From Nocardioides acrostichi (GTDB lineage Bacteria > Actinomycetota > Actinomycetes > Propionibacteriales > Nocardioidaceae), in the NCBI RefSeq assembly GCF_015319165.1, contig NZ_JADIVZ010000015.1:20659-84658 (forward strand): DNA of 64,000 nt. The letters are read 5' to 3'. Below the pieces are notes generated by a model that was given only the letters and a program-made list of their open reading frames with translations, was not told where the DNA came from and did no database searches. The position numbers and the translations under genes were made by a program. This document shows, piece after piece, positions 26,262-34,824 of this stretch. Each line of letters starts with the position of its first letter. The stretch's first letter is position 1.

Positions 26262-28069
26262 GCCAGGCCGGGTCGCTCGTCCATCACGCGCCTGCGTGGG
26301 GGTCTCGACGCGCTCCCTCTCCGAGCTCGGGGCGCAGCCGCGCGAACCTCTGCTCCAGCAGCGGACGCCGGGGGGGCGTTGCCCCGCAAGGCGAGGTAGC
26401 GCTCCCCGTAGACGGCGAGCAGGGCGTCGTCGAGCCGACGCACCGCCCCCGGGGGGAACCGGTATCCCATCGTCTCGTTGAGGTGCTCCAGCTCCGGTCG
26501 CCGCAGGACCTCGGCGAGCTCGTCGAGACTCGTGACGCCGAGCTCGAGCAACAGTCCGGAGATCCACGCGTAGTGGTCGGTGCGCGACCACCCTGCGTCG
26601 TCGTACTGGCCGGCCAGGAACGCTGCGAGCTCGCGCGGGTCGAGTCGGGGATCCTCCGGCTCCACGGGGGAGGACGTCGCTCCCGACGGTGCGCGCAGCC
26701 GCTCGCGGATCGAGGAGAACTCCTGGTCGGCGAGCTCCAGCAGACCGGCGGCCAGCGTGAAGCGCCGGTCGAGGTCGGGCGCCAGGTCGGCCGGGACACT
26801 GCCCTTGTAGCGCGCCTCGTGCTCGAACTCCGCCCAGGCGTGCTGGAGCACGGTGCGGATCTGCACCGAGGCACGCTGCTCGCGCAGGGCCGCGTGCTCG
26901 GCGCGGCCCTCACGTGCGGCGTCCAGTCCCACCAGCAGGTGCCGGCTGGCGTAGCCGAAGCGACCCTCGCTGGCGGTCTCCAGGCCCATGTCGCGGTCGT
27001 CGGTGACCACGAGCTGGTCGTCGAGCAGGTCGGCCACTGCCGCGACATCGCTCTGCACGTAGGTGATGACGCGCACGCCGATCTGGTCGGTGATGTCGGT
27101 GAAGGGCGCGGGGTGCAGCAGCTCGCCGTCGAGTCCGCGTCGCGCGGCCTTCTCGGCGAAGGAGGTCACCGACTTGGTGCGTCCGGTGACGGAGAGGTAG
27201 TTGATGCCTGCCTCGTCGAGGATCTCGGTGACGAGATCGACGTAGCCGACACCGGCTTCGACGACCTGCGGCTGCGCCTCGACGTAGCGCCGTACCGCGT
27301 CCTGGACGATGCGCTGCGACGGATCGGTGCTGCGGGCCCGTCGTCGCTCGCCGGTGCCCTCGACCAGCGCCGGGGTCACGATGCAGCCCGTGGCGGCGTC
27401 TCCGTAGTGGGCGGTCTCGTCGGGGCGGGTGTCGGCGAACAGTGCCACGTAGGCGCACACCACGGCGTCGACCTGGTCCTCGACGACCCGCAGCTGGCTC
27501 TTGCGCGTCGCCTGCTCCACCTGGCGGCGCAGCGCGGCCCAGTCGGCGTGATCGTCGACGTCCACCACCGTCTCGACATAGCCGAGCAGGCGCAGCAGCT
27601 CCGCCCGCAGCAGGTCGAGATCGCGGCCGGGCTTGTTCTTGTACTTCAGGGTGCGGGGCAGGTCGAAGAGCACGACGCTGGCCGCGTGCGGGTAGACCTC
27701 GATGGCTCGGCGGGCGCGGCCGCTGCGCGGGTCGGGGTCGAGTCCGAGCAGCCGGCACACGCGCCGCGCCCGGGTTCCCTCGGCGAACTCGGGCTTGCCG
27801 GTGTTGCTCGGGTGGGTGCCGGCCTCGAAGCGGCGGAAGTCGCGGCTCAGCTGCTGCTCGGCCGGGCGTGAGCCGGTGGGGTTCTCGACGACGATCGGCG
27901 CATCGATGCCCACCAGGCACTCCCCCTCGACGAAGGGCCCGAGCCCCGCCTCGATCTCGGCGTCGGTGCGCACCGTCGACACGTGCAGCAGCCGGGCCTC
28001 GGCGTCGAGCACGGCGAGCCCGGTGGGCTGCTTGGTGCCCCAGGCGAGGTCGATGCCGACGTAGTGCAC
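26189..28069 (-). CDS. Fusion of a DUF429 (RNase H-fold) domain with a RelA/SpoT nucleotidyltransferase domain
   Basis: 626 residues in one frame. Residues 1-235 are DUF429, with conserved acids D7 (YVGIDLAWG), D56 (LVGIDAPIV), E124 (IEVYPHAASV) and D201 (EDQVDAVVCAYVA). Residues 250-455 are a RelA/SpoT synthetase-like domain: GRTKS 296-300, D328 in DQIGVR, GYASRH 372-377, and SVQIRTVLQHAWAEFEHEARYK 401-422 read in two parts. At the position of the catalytic Glu (EVQIRT in Rel) stands S401. A helical C-terminal domain follows to about 560; residues 563-626 are low-complexity and run into a repeat. GTG 28069 has AGGA 7 bases upstream; ATG 28090 is an alternative. The activity (alarmone or RNA nucleotide transfer) cannot be decided. 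Confidence 0.82.
   Translation of the reverse strand: MHYVGIDLAWGTKQPTGLAVLDAEARLLHVSTVRTDAEIEAGLGPFVEGECLVGIDAPIVVENPTGSRPAEQQLSRDFRRFEAGTHPSNTGKPEFAEGTRARRVCRLLGLDPDPRSGRARRAIEVYPHAASVVLFDLPRTLKYKNKPGRDLDLLRAELLRLLGYVETVVDVDDHADWAALRRQVEQATRKSQLRVVEDQVDAVVCAYVALFADTRPDETAHYGDAATGCIVTPALVEGTGERRRARSTDPSQRIVQDAVRRYVEAQPQVVEAGVGYVDLVTEILDEAGINYLSVTGRTKSVTSFAEKAARRGLDGELLHPAPFTDITDQIGVRVITYVQSDVAAVADLLDDQLVVTDDRDMGLETASEGRFGYASRHLLVGLDAAREGRAEHAALREQRASVQIRTVLQHAWAEFEHEARYKGSVPADLAPDLDRRFTLAAGLLELADQEFSSIRERLRAPSGATSSPVEPEDPRLDPRELAAFLAGQYDDAGWSRTDHYAWISGLLLELGVTSLDELAEVLRRPELEHLNETMGYRFPPGAVRRLDDALLAVYGERYLALRGNAPPASAAGAEVRAAAPRARRGSASRPPRRRVMDERPGLAHPTPGTILISRTTPSPSAASASA
26294..26375. repeat. 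Degenerate copy of an intergenic repeat (GGGTyTCGACGCGCTC core)
   Basis: The core GGGTCTCGACGCGCTC at 26299-26314 recurs with one change as GGGTTTCGACGCGCTC at 39881-39896. Repeats with this opening are common between genes in Nocardioides-like genomes. The copy lies at the end of the DUF429-RelA/SpoT frame and probably created its low-complexity tail. Confidence 0.45.
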
Positions 28070-28128
28070 CCGGCCATCCTGCCCGGCCATCCTGCCCGGT
28101 CGGTCCCCGGTGTGGGGCGAGTGCCGGG

Positions 28129-30534
28129 TCAGTGCAGGCGACGGGTCGCGCGGGCGAGCACCTTCGCGCCGTCGTACCAGACCAGCGTGACCCGGTCGAC
28201 CCGCCCGCGGACGCGCTCGGCGAGCGTGACCCGGTAGCTGCCGCGCGAGGTGACGACGGGTCGGGCAGCAACGCGCTTGCCGTCGACCAGCGCCACGACC
28301 CGCTCACCGTCACGGCGAGGGCAGCCGAAGCCGTCGTCGCCCGCCACTCGTGGGCAGCGGTCGGCCGTGTCGAGGTAGGTGTCGTGGTCGCGGTCGCCGC
28401 ATCCGGCGGCCGAGGCGGGTCCGCGCCGTGTCGGGCACGCGTCGGCCACGTCGTAGACGCCGTCGCCGTCGCGGTCCGCCACCAGGGTCGTGGTTCTCGC
28501 GGTGAGGGTGTAGCTGGCCGTCCCGTAGATCTCCTGCGGGTCGACGGTGGCGACGAGGTCGCGACGGGCCCAGGGCACGAGCACCTGGATCGTGTTCGGG
28601 TCGTCGGTCTCGATGACCTCCTGCCCGGAGCCGCCGCCCACGGTGAGATCCATCGACGCCTCGCCGGTCCACGTGAGCGTGACCAGCACCGACGACTGCT
28701 TGCGCACCGGGACCGGCACGTAGTCGCGTCCGTCGACAGCGCTGACGAGGCCGACGCCGAGGGTGCTGTCCGAGCTCGTGAAGGTGCCGGTGCCGAGCTG
28801 CTCCGTGGCGGTTGTGACCTTCGTGGCACGCGGCGCGTCGCGGGTCTCGCGCGTCATGCGCGGGCCGGCCAGGTCGAGGTTGCGCGCGTCGGGCACGAGG
28901 TCGTCGTTGGCGATCCAGTCGTTGGAGCGCGCGTGGTACCCCGTGACGCCGTACACGTTGTAGGGCGCGGTGATCTGCTGGTCGGCCAGGTAGTCACGGC
29001 GCACGTGGAAGCGCACGGTGTCGGTGTCGAAGTCCCAGGTCGCGGTGCCGGCGGGCAGGTAGTAGCCGGTGCCGTTGTCCATCACGACGACCTCACCGTC
29101 GGTGCTGCCCGTCGGGATGAACGAGTCGAGCCGTCGACCGTCGATGTTCAGGCTGTAGGCCACCAGCGAGGTGCCGACGGTCACCGGCCAGAGCCGGCCC
29201 ACCTTCAGCGTCGCGTCGATGGCGCCACGGCTCACCTGCACGTCGAGACCCTGGAGATCGGTGATGGGCGAGTAGGAGTCGCCGCTGGCGTCCTTGCGCA
29301 CGGCCTTCGTGGCCGTGGGTTGCTTGCCGAGGGGTCGGTGCCGGGCGACACCGGTGATCCGCAGGACGCCACCGCGCCGGCTCGCGCCCTTGATCTTCAA
29401 CTGCGGCTTCGTCGTGGCCTCGGGCTTCGGCATGAAGTCGCCTTCGGCCAACGGGGTGGCCGAGAGGTCGGGCTGCGGGCAGTCGCGGGCGTCGCCGGTC
29501 GACGAGGCGTAGGTGTGGTCGGCCGGGTGCTGCACCTGGAAGGAGTTCGACGCGTCGCCCTCGACGTCGTTCGGGACGAGCAGGTCGTGCTGGTCGACCT
29601 TTCCGTTGCCGTCGACGTCGAGGTACCGGCTCATCCGCAGGGCGAAGCCCTCGAGGTCGAGGCTGGAGACGCACTTGTTCACCAGGGGCGGGTCGGTGCT
29701 GTAGGCCATGATGTCGTTGGTCGGCGTCGGCCCCCACGGGCCGTCGGCGCCGTCACCGACGTGGCCCAGCGTCAGGCAGTGTCCGAACTCGTGGCTCACC
29801 AGGTCGAAGAGCGGGAAGAAGTCGGTGGCACCCGGCACCGGGTCGATCGCGCCGTTCACGGCGAAGCACACGTTGCCGCCGACGCCGCCGCAGTCCTGCA
29901 CGTAGACGCCGCCCGGCTCTCCTCCGTGCTGGTCGAAGCCCTTCATGCCCTGCCAGGTGCTCATGCTCATCGGGTTCTCGATCTCGGCGCACGGCACGTC
30001 GCCGCCGTCCAGCAGCCCCAGCTCACCGGCGAAGTAGGCCGGGTCGATGCCGATCCCGATGCCGCCGGCCGGGTTCGACACGATCACGACGATCTCGGGG
30101 TCGACGAGGTCGAGAGGCTCTTGGAGCGCACCGTCGGAGTCGACGACCACCTGGTGGGTGCGCACGTCCATCTCGAAGCCGTCGTTCAACCACGTCAGAC
30201 CCTCCTGCTTCGCCAGGTAGTGCAGTCCGTCGTCCCACATCTGCACCGACTGCGAGGCGATGCGCATGTCCCGCTCGGCGTCCGGTGAGACCGGGATGAG
30301 CACGTCGACGTCGACCTTCGGCGTATCGAGCCCGTTCAGCCCGACCTTCATGTGGTAGCAGTGGTTGTCGGGGTTGATCGGATCCCGGTCGACGATGCAC
30401 TCGGACGGGATGTTCCCGTCCGCGAAGTGCATCGCAGGGGTCGGGGACGATGTCGGCGCGGCGTAGGCCACGGAGGTCACGACGATGACGACGGAGGTCA
30501 CGCTGGCGAGCAGCAGACCGGCGAGCTTGCGCAT
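28129..30534 (-). CDS. Secreted metzincin-type metalloprotease with thrombospondin type 3 repeats
   Basis: 801 residues with a signal peptide (1-25, cleavage after AYA). The metzincin zinc motif HEFGHCLTLGH lies at 248-258 (ligands H248, H252, H258, catalytic E249), with a Met-turn NDIMAYS at 273-279. A central region (about 380-650) is beta-rich and may hold carbohydrate- or surface-binding modules. Near the end are two calcium-binding thrombospondin type 3 repeats (DRDGDGVYDVADACP and DRDHDTYLDTADRCP, about 687-728), then a basic beta domain. The start ATG 30534 follows AGAGGA. It stands alone between the fusion gene and the acyltransferase. I do not recognise a named protease; secretion and calcium dependence are inferred. 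Confidence 0.85.
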   Translation of the reverse strand: MRKLAGLLLASVTSVVIVVTSVAYAAPTSSPTPAMHFADGNIPSECIVDRDPINPDNHCYHMKVGLNGLDTPKVDVDVLIPVSPDAERDMRIASQSVQMWDDGLHYLAKQEGLTWLNDGFEMDVRTHQVVVDSDGALQEPLDLVDPEIVVIVSNPAGGIGIGIDPAYFAGELGLLDGGDVPCAEIENPMSMSTWQGMKGFDQHGGEPGGVYVQDCGGVGGNVCFAVNGAIDPVPGATDFFPLFDLVSHEFGHCLTLGHVGDGADGPWGPTPTNDIMAYSTDPPLVNKCVSSLDLEGFALRMSRYLDVDGNGKVDQHDLLVPNDVEGDASNSFQVQHPADHTYASSTGDARDCPQPDLSATPLAEGDFMPKPEATTKPQLKIKGASRRGGVLRITGVARHRPLGKQPTATKAVRKDASGDSYSPITDLQGLDVQVSRGAIDATLKVGRLWPVTVGTSLVAYSLNIDGRRLDSFIPTGSTDGEVVVMDNGTGYYLPAGTATWDFDTDTVRFHVRRDYLADQQITAPYNVYGVTGYHARSNDWIANDDLVPDARNLDLAGPRMTRETRDAPRATKVTTATEQLGTGTFTSSDSTLGVGLVSAVDGRDYVPVPVRKQSSVLVTLTWTGEASMDLTVGGGSGQEVIETDDPNTIQVLVPWARRDLVATVDPQEIYGTASYTLTARTTTLVADRDGDGVYDVADACPTRRGPASAAGCGDRDHDTYLDTADRCPRVAGDDGFGCPRRDGERVVALVDGKRVAARPVVTSRGSYRVTLAERVRGRVDRVTLVWYDGAKVLARATRRLH

Positions 30535-30597
30535 TCATAGTCCTCTCAGGCTTTGCCCGCCTAACGACGCAGGGATCGGCGGGTTACCGAGGACGCG

Positions 30598-32754
30598 TTA
30601 CGGCGCGGTGAACTCTTCGCCCGTGGTGGAGGCGAGCGCACGGGCGAGCGGGGCAGCCAGGTGGCGCGCGTACGGCACGGTGATGTGTCCACCGTCGCGG
30701 AAGGGCACGAAGGAGCCGATCACGGGCGGGCAGGAGCCGTCGCAGAACCAGCGCCGCGGACTGATCGTGTCTGCCCCGGCCCGCCTGGCCGCGGCACGCT
30801 GGAGCCGGATCGCGTCGAGGTGCTGGGCCGACTCGTGAGCGATGCAGGGTCGCAGCAGCGGGTTCCCGCTCGTGAGGCACGCCCCGATGTCGCCGTTGCG
30901 GTTGGGGACGTCCTCGATCAGCACGGTGTGGCCGGAGGCCGCGCCCACCTCGCGCAGCATCGAGACGTAGCCGCGCAGCGCCACGGGACGCACCTGGTCG
31001 GGATCGGTGACGGGCCGGCCGTCGGCCACCAGGCCGCGGGTGGTGCCCGGCGAGGTGGAGACGACGGTGACATCGGGCTGCAGGCGCGCCACCTGCTCCC
31101 GAGCCCACTCGTTGAAGCGGGTGCAGGCGGTGAAGGGGCGACCGTCTTGGAGCGCGGTGAAGGCCGCGGGCACGCACTGCGGCTTGACCAGGAAGTACAC
31201 GCGGTAGCCGCTGCTGGCCGCGATCGGCTCCAACGCCGGGATCCAGTGGCGCCCGTGGGAGTCGCCGAGCACCACCATCGTCCGCTCACCGTCGACGTCG
31301 CCGCGCGGGCAGAGGTCGCGCAGGCTCTCGTCGCGGTAGTCGCAGTCGCCGACATCGGCCACGGAGGCACGCAGCTTCGTGAGCGGCGGCGCGAGCGGCT
31401 CGGGGGTGCGTGCGCCCTGGCGGGCCGCCTCGAGGGAGGCGCGCACCAGGGCGATGGCACGCGACTGCGTGTCGTACCGCTGCTCCCAGCCCCGCCCGAG
31501 AGCCGTGGGGGACGGCGAGCCGGAGCGCAGGGGCCCGTGCTCGACGTAGGCGCGGGCGGCCCCGGCCGACGCCAGCACGAGCACGAGGCTCACGGGGTAC
31601 AAGACCATGGGCAGCCGTGGGCGCCTCCAGAGCCGACCGCGACGGAAGGGCCGCTCCACCCACGAGGTGGTGGCGGCCGCCAGGACCAGCGCCAGCGCCA
31701 GCACGACGGCCTTCTCGCTCAGGCGCAGCGGACGCCCGGCGTAGGTCGCGGCGATCATCAGCACCGGCCAGTGCCAGAGGTAGAGCGCGTAGGACCAGTC
31801 GCCGACGGTGCGCATGCCGGGCAGGGTGAGCAGGCGGCCGGCCGGCAGCCGGGGCCGGCCCGTGCCCGCCACCAGCACGGCCGTCGTGCCGAGCACGGGC
31901 AGCAGCGCGGCCACACCGGGAAAGGGGGTCTGCGGGGTGAAGGCCAGCGCGGCCACGGCGATCGCGCCCAGGCCCGCCAGCCCCAGCCCGGCGGCGACCG
32001 GTCGGGGTAGGCGCCGCTCGCCCAGCGCCTCGAGCGCCAAGGCGCTGGCGGCGCCGAGGGCCAATTCCCACGCCCGCGTGAAGGTCGAGAAGTAGGCGGT
32101 GGCGGGTGAGGTGTGCGTGGCGTAGACCGACCACGCGAGACTCGCACAGACCGTGAGGGCCACGACGACGGCCAGCGCGGTACGCAGCGCCCGCTGGAGA
32201 TCCCCGTGCGGCGCGCGTCGGCGTCGCGCCAGCAGCACGACGGCGAGGATCAGCAGCGGCCAGACGATGTAGAACTGCTCCTCGACCGAGAGGGACCAGT
32301 AGTGCTGGACCGGCGAGTGTTCCAGACCTTGGTCGAAGTAGTCGGTGCCGGAGACCGCGGCATGCACGTTCTCCGCGAACAGCGCCGCCCAGACCAGGCT
32401 CCCCAGCGCGCCCGGGGCCTCGACCGGCCCCAGCCAGAGCGCAGAGGCGAGGGCCGTGCCGACCAGTACGACCGTGGCGGCGGGAAGGATCCGGCGCGCG
32501 CGCCGCGACCAGAACCGACTCAACGAGACCGAGCCCGTGGAGGCGATCTCGCGCCAGAGCAGCTGCGTGATCAAGAAGCCGGAGATCACGAAGAAGACGT
32601 CGACCCCGACGTAGCCGCCGCTGAGGTGTCGTACCCCGGCGTGCGAGATCACGACGCACAGCACGGCCACGGCGCGCAGGCCCTGGACGTCGGCGCGGAA
32701 GTGGGAGGGGGCGGCGGCCGGGCGCTGGGAGGCGGGAACCTTGGATGACATCAC
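30598..32754 (-). CDS. OafA/YrhL-type acyltransferase 3 with C-terminal SGNH domain
   Basis: 718 residues. Residues 18-385 are an acyltransferase-3 membrane domain with about ten helices: FRADVQGLRAVAVLCVVISHAG, GGYVGVDVFFVISGFLIT, and YWSLSVEEQFYIVWPLLI are diagnostic. Residues 460-715 form an SGNH hydrolase domain outside the membrane, with the Ser block VVLGDSHGRHW near 490-500 and a C-terminal DGGHITVPYARHLA. Such enzymes O-acetylate surface sugars, peptidoglycan or lipids, moving the acyl group across the membrane. No glycan locus surrounds it, so the acceptor is unknown. ATG 32754 or the next ATG (32751) starts the gene. Confidence 0.93.
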   Translation of the reverse strand: MMSSKVPASQRPAAAPSHFRADVQGLRAVAVLCVVISHAGVRHLSGGYVGVDVFFVISGFLITQLLWREIASTGSVSLSRFWSRRARRILPAATVVLVGTALASALWLGPVEAPGALGSLVWAALFAENVHAAVSGTDYFDQGLEHSPVQHYWSLSVEEQFYIVWPLLILAVVLLARRRRAPHGDLQRALRTALAVVVALTVCASLAWSVYATHTSPATAYFSTFTRAWELALGAASALALEALGERRLPRPVAAGLGLAGLGAIAVAALAFTPQTPFPGVAALLPVLGTTAVLVAGTGRPRLPAGRLLTLPGMRTVGDWSYALYLWHWPVLMIAATYAGRPLRLSEKAVVLALALVLAAATTSWVERPFRRGRLWRRPRLPMVLYPVSLVLVLASAGAARAYVEHGPLRSGSPSPTALGRGWEQRYDTQSRAIALVRASLEAARQGARTPEPLAPPLTKLRASVADVGDCDYRDESLRDLCPRGDVDGERTMVVLGDSHGRHWIPALEPIAASSGYRVYFLVKPQCVPAAFTALQDGRPFTACTRFNEWAREQVARLQPDVTVVSTSPGTTRGLVADGRPVTDPDQVRPVALRGYVSMLREVGAASGHTVLIEDVPNRNGDIGACLTSGNPLLRPCIAHESAQHLDAIRLQRAAARRAGADTISPRRWFCDGSCPPVIGSFVPFRDGGHITVPYARHLAAPLARALASTTGEEFTAP

Positions 32755-32846
32755 CTCTACCCTGGGTCACGACCTCGGGCACCGGGCGGGCGGGGTCCTC
32801 ACGGTGCGCTGTCTGCGCCTCGAGGCTGCGCGCTGGGGTGCGTGGC

Positions 32847-32852
32847 TAGGTT
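32847..32852 (+). promoter_or_regulatory. -10 element of a leaderless promoter
   Basis: TAGGTT lies exactly 6 bases before the ATG at 32859, the spacing of leaderless actinobacterial transcripts. No ribosome-binding site is present. Confidence 0.5.
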
Positions 32853-32858
32853 GGGGTC

Positions 32859-33182
32859 ATGGACGACCACCTCGACCGCATTCCCACAGCTCCCGTCGTG
32901 GCGGCCGGCCTCGTCGGCGGATTCGCGGCGGCCCGCTACAGCGGCCATCGTGCCCTGGGCGGGGCCGTGCTGGCCGCTGGCGGTGCCGTCGCCGCCCGCT
33001 CGTGGCGCGAGACCTCGGGCCCGGGCGTGATGGGGGTGCTCCTGGGCACCTACCTCGCCGCGTTCGGCGCCTCCCACCCGCTGGCCAAGAAGCTGGGCGC
33101 CTGGCCGTCCGTCCTCACCGTCACGGCGGTGGCGGCCGGCGCGGCGCACGCACTGGCCGACCGTTCCGACGCCACCTTCTAG
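32859..33182 (+). CDS. Small alanine-rich membrane protein, function unknown
   Basis: 107 residues, Ala/Gly-rich, with about three to four hydrophobic segments (PVVAAGLVGGFAAARY; LGGAVLAAGGAVAARS; GVMGVLLGTYLAAFGAS; VLTVTAVAAGAAHAL). The ATG is preceded by a -10 box at leaderless spacing. It lies 16 bases before the lipase-like gene and is probably co-transcribed with it. Similar anonymous small membrane proteins occur in related genomes, but I know no function. Confidence 0.75.
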   Translation: MDDHLDRIPTAPVVAAGLVGGFAAARYSGHRALGGAVLAAGGAVAARSWRETSGPGVMGVLLGTYLAAFGASHPLAKKLGAWPSVLTVTAVAAGAAHALADRSDATF

Positions 33183-33197
33183 CCGGCGGCGCCTCCG

Positions 33198-34010
33198 GTG
33201 CCCTCGCCTCTGAGCCATCTCGCCCCGGCCCGCCGGCGCACCGTCGCGGCCGCCTTCGGCCTCCTCGCCGTGCTCGTCGCCGCGGGGGTGGTGGCGGTGG
33301 TGCTGCAAGGCCGGGACGACGTGCGGCCGGTGGCGCAGGACCGTCCGGGACCGGTGCTGCTGGTGCCGGGCTACGGTGGCTCGACCTCGTCGCTGGAGGT
33401 GCTGGGGTCGGCGCTCGAGCGAGAGGGCCGCGAGGTTCGGCTGGTGCGCCCGCCCGACGGTGGCACCGGGGATCTGGACGCTCAGGCCGAGCACCTGGCG
33501 GATGCGGTGGGCCAAGCCCTCGACGAGACCGGTGCGGACTCGGTCGATCTCGTCGGCTACTCCGCCGGAGGGGTGGTCGTGCGCCTCTACGTCGCCGACC
33601 TGGGCGGCGGTTCGACCGTGCGCCGGGCGGTCACCCTCGCCTCGCCGCATCACGGCACCGATCTGGCCGCCCTGGCCGGATCCCTCGGGAGCCGGGCCTG
33701 CCCCGAGGCCTGCCAGCAGCTCGCTCCCGACTCCACCCTGCTGCGCGCCCTGAACGCCGGGGACGAGACCCCGTCCGGCCCGCAGTGGGTGGCGCTGTGG
33801 ACGGCGGACGACCGCACGGTCGTCCCCGCATCGTCCGGCGTCCTGGCGGGCGCACTCGACCTCCGCCTTCAGGATCTCTGCCCCGATGAGACCGTGGCCC
33901 ACCCCGACGTGCCCCGCGACCCCGTGGTCGTCGGCGTCGTCCAGGCCGTGCTGTCCGGGTCGCAGGCTGCGCTGCCTGGCCCCGAGGTCTGTCACAACGC
34001 TAGTCGCTGA
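33198..34010 (+). CDS. Membrane-anchored alpha/beta hydrolase, lipase class (esterase/triacylglycerol lipase-like)
   Basis: 270 residues with an N-terminal signal anchor (VAAAFGLLAVLVAAGVVAVVLQ, about 16-37). The lipase fold has the oxyanion stretch VLLVPGYGGSTSSLEVLG, nucleophile Ser in GYSAGG, a post-nucleophile LASPHHGTDLA typical of bacterial triacylglycerol lipases, and a C-terminal ALWTADDRTVVP supplying Asp. The catalytic His is probably in VAHPDV near residue 235. Three Cys in the ACPEAC and LCPDE blocks suggest disulfides, fitting an exported enzyme. GTG 33198 is the start. The 3' end overlaps the convergent permease gene by 11 bases. Confidence 0.85.
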   Translation: MPSPLSHLAPARRRTVAAAFGLLAVLVAAGVVAVVLQGRDDVRPVAQDRPGPVLLVPGYGGSTSSLEVLGSALEREGREVRLVRPPDGGTGDLDAQAEHLADAVGQALDETGADSVDLVGYSAGGVVVRLYVADLGGGSTVRRAVTLASPHHGTDLAALAGSLGSRACPEACQQLAPDSTLLRALNAGDETPSGPQWVALWTADDRTVVPASSGVLAGALDLRLQDLCPDETVAHPDVPRDPVVVGVVQAVLSGSQAALPGPEVCHNASR

Positions 34011-34824
34011 TGTCCTTCGTCGCGAAGTTCGCCCACGCCGCACCGAGGAAGACGACGACATAGCCGAGCTGGAGCAGCACGCCGCGCACGAGGTCGTGCC
34101 AGAGGATCGGATCGCGGAAGAGGTCGACGAAGGCGAGCCAGTAGCGGGTCAGCAGGTAGGGCTTGAGCGGATCGGCTGCGTCGAGCGTGAGCAGCAGCGT
34201 CGACCCGACCAGCAGCGCGAGAGCGCCCATGGCGGCAGCCAGTGGAGAGCGCACCAGGGTCGAGGCGAACAACGCCACCGACGCGACGCCGAGCATGCAC
34301 AGCATGGCGTAGCCGAGCGCCGCGAACGTGCGCGCCACGAGCTCCGGGGTGCTCAGCGAGGTGCCCGAGACGCTGGCGGTGCCCGGGGCGCTCGCCGTCA
34401 CCGACTGGTGGCCGAGCAGACCGATGCCCAGCAGGTAGGCGGTCGCCGCCACCACGAGCACGGTGAGCACCACGAAGGCCATGACGCCCACCAGCTTCGC
34501 GATCAGGAGATGCGTGCGCCCCACCGGTCGCAGCAACAGGTACCGCAGGGTGCCCTGCTGGGCCTCGCCCGCGATCGCCTCCCCTGCGAACACGGCCACG
34601 GCGATCGGCAGGAAGAGCGGTAGCACGATGGCCAGGGCGGCGAGGGGGTAGAGAGTGCCGTCGGTGAGCACCGCGGAGAGGAACGCGGGCCCGGTGCCGG
34701 GGCGGGGCCCGAGGTCGGTGACCGCCAACAGGACCGCCACGATGACCGGTAGGGCGTCGACCAGGGCGATGGTGGCCCAGGTGCGACGACTGCGCAGCAG
34801 GGAGACCAGCTCGACTCTGATCAT
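34000..34824 (-). CDS. ABC-2 type transporter permease (second locus)
   Basis: 274 residues, six predicted helices, and the ABC-2 signature QGTLRYLLLRPVGRTHLLIAKL. The start codon sits in an ATGA overlap with the ATPase gene upstream, so subunits are co-translated. It is the last gene of a four-gene operon (membrane protein, RseB/LolA-like protein, ATPase, permease). Length and layout match the permease at 19.2-20.0 kb, so the two loci are probably old duplicates with different accessory domains. Confidence 0.9.
   Translation of the reverse strand: MIRVELVSLLRSRRTWATIALVDALPVIVAVLLAVTDLGPRPGTGPAFLSAVLTDGTLYPLAALAIVLPLFLPIAVAVFAGEAIAGEAQQGTLRYLLLRPVGRTHLLIAKLVGVMAFVVLTVLVVAATAYLLGIGLLGHQSVTASAPGTASVSGTSLSTPELVARTFAALGYAMLCMLGVASVALFASTLVRSPLAAAMGALALLVGSTLLLTLDAADPLKPYLLTRYWLAFVDLFRDPILWHDLVRGVLLQLGYVVVFLGAAWANFATKDISD

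Noticed and set aside
28071..28096. Tandem 13-base repeat GCCCGGCCATCCT as an operator
   Set aside because: Only two units, overlapping alternative start codons of the fusion gene; more likely a slippage duplication.
27442..30288. 948-codon plus-strand frame opposite the metzincin and the DUF429 fusion
   Set aside because: Antisense to two genes with catalytic motifs; its translation shows no family and is Val/Gly/Arg-biased.
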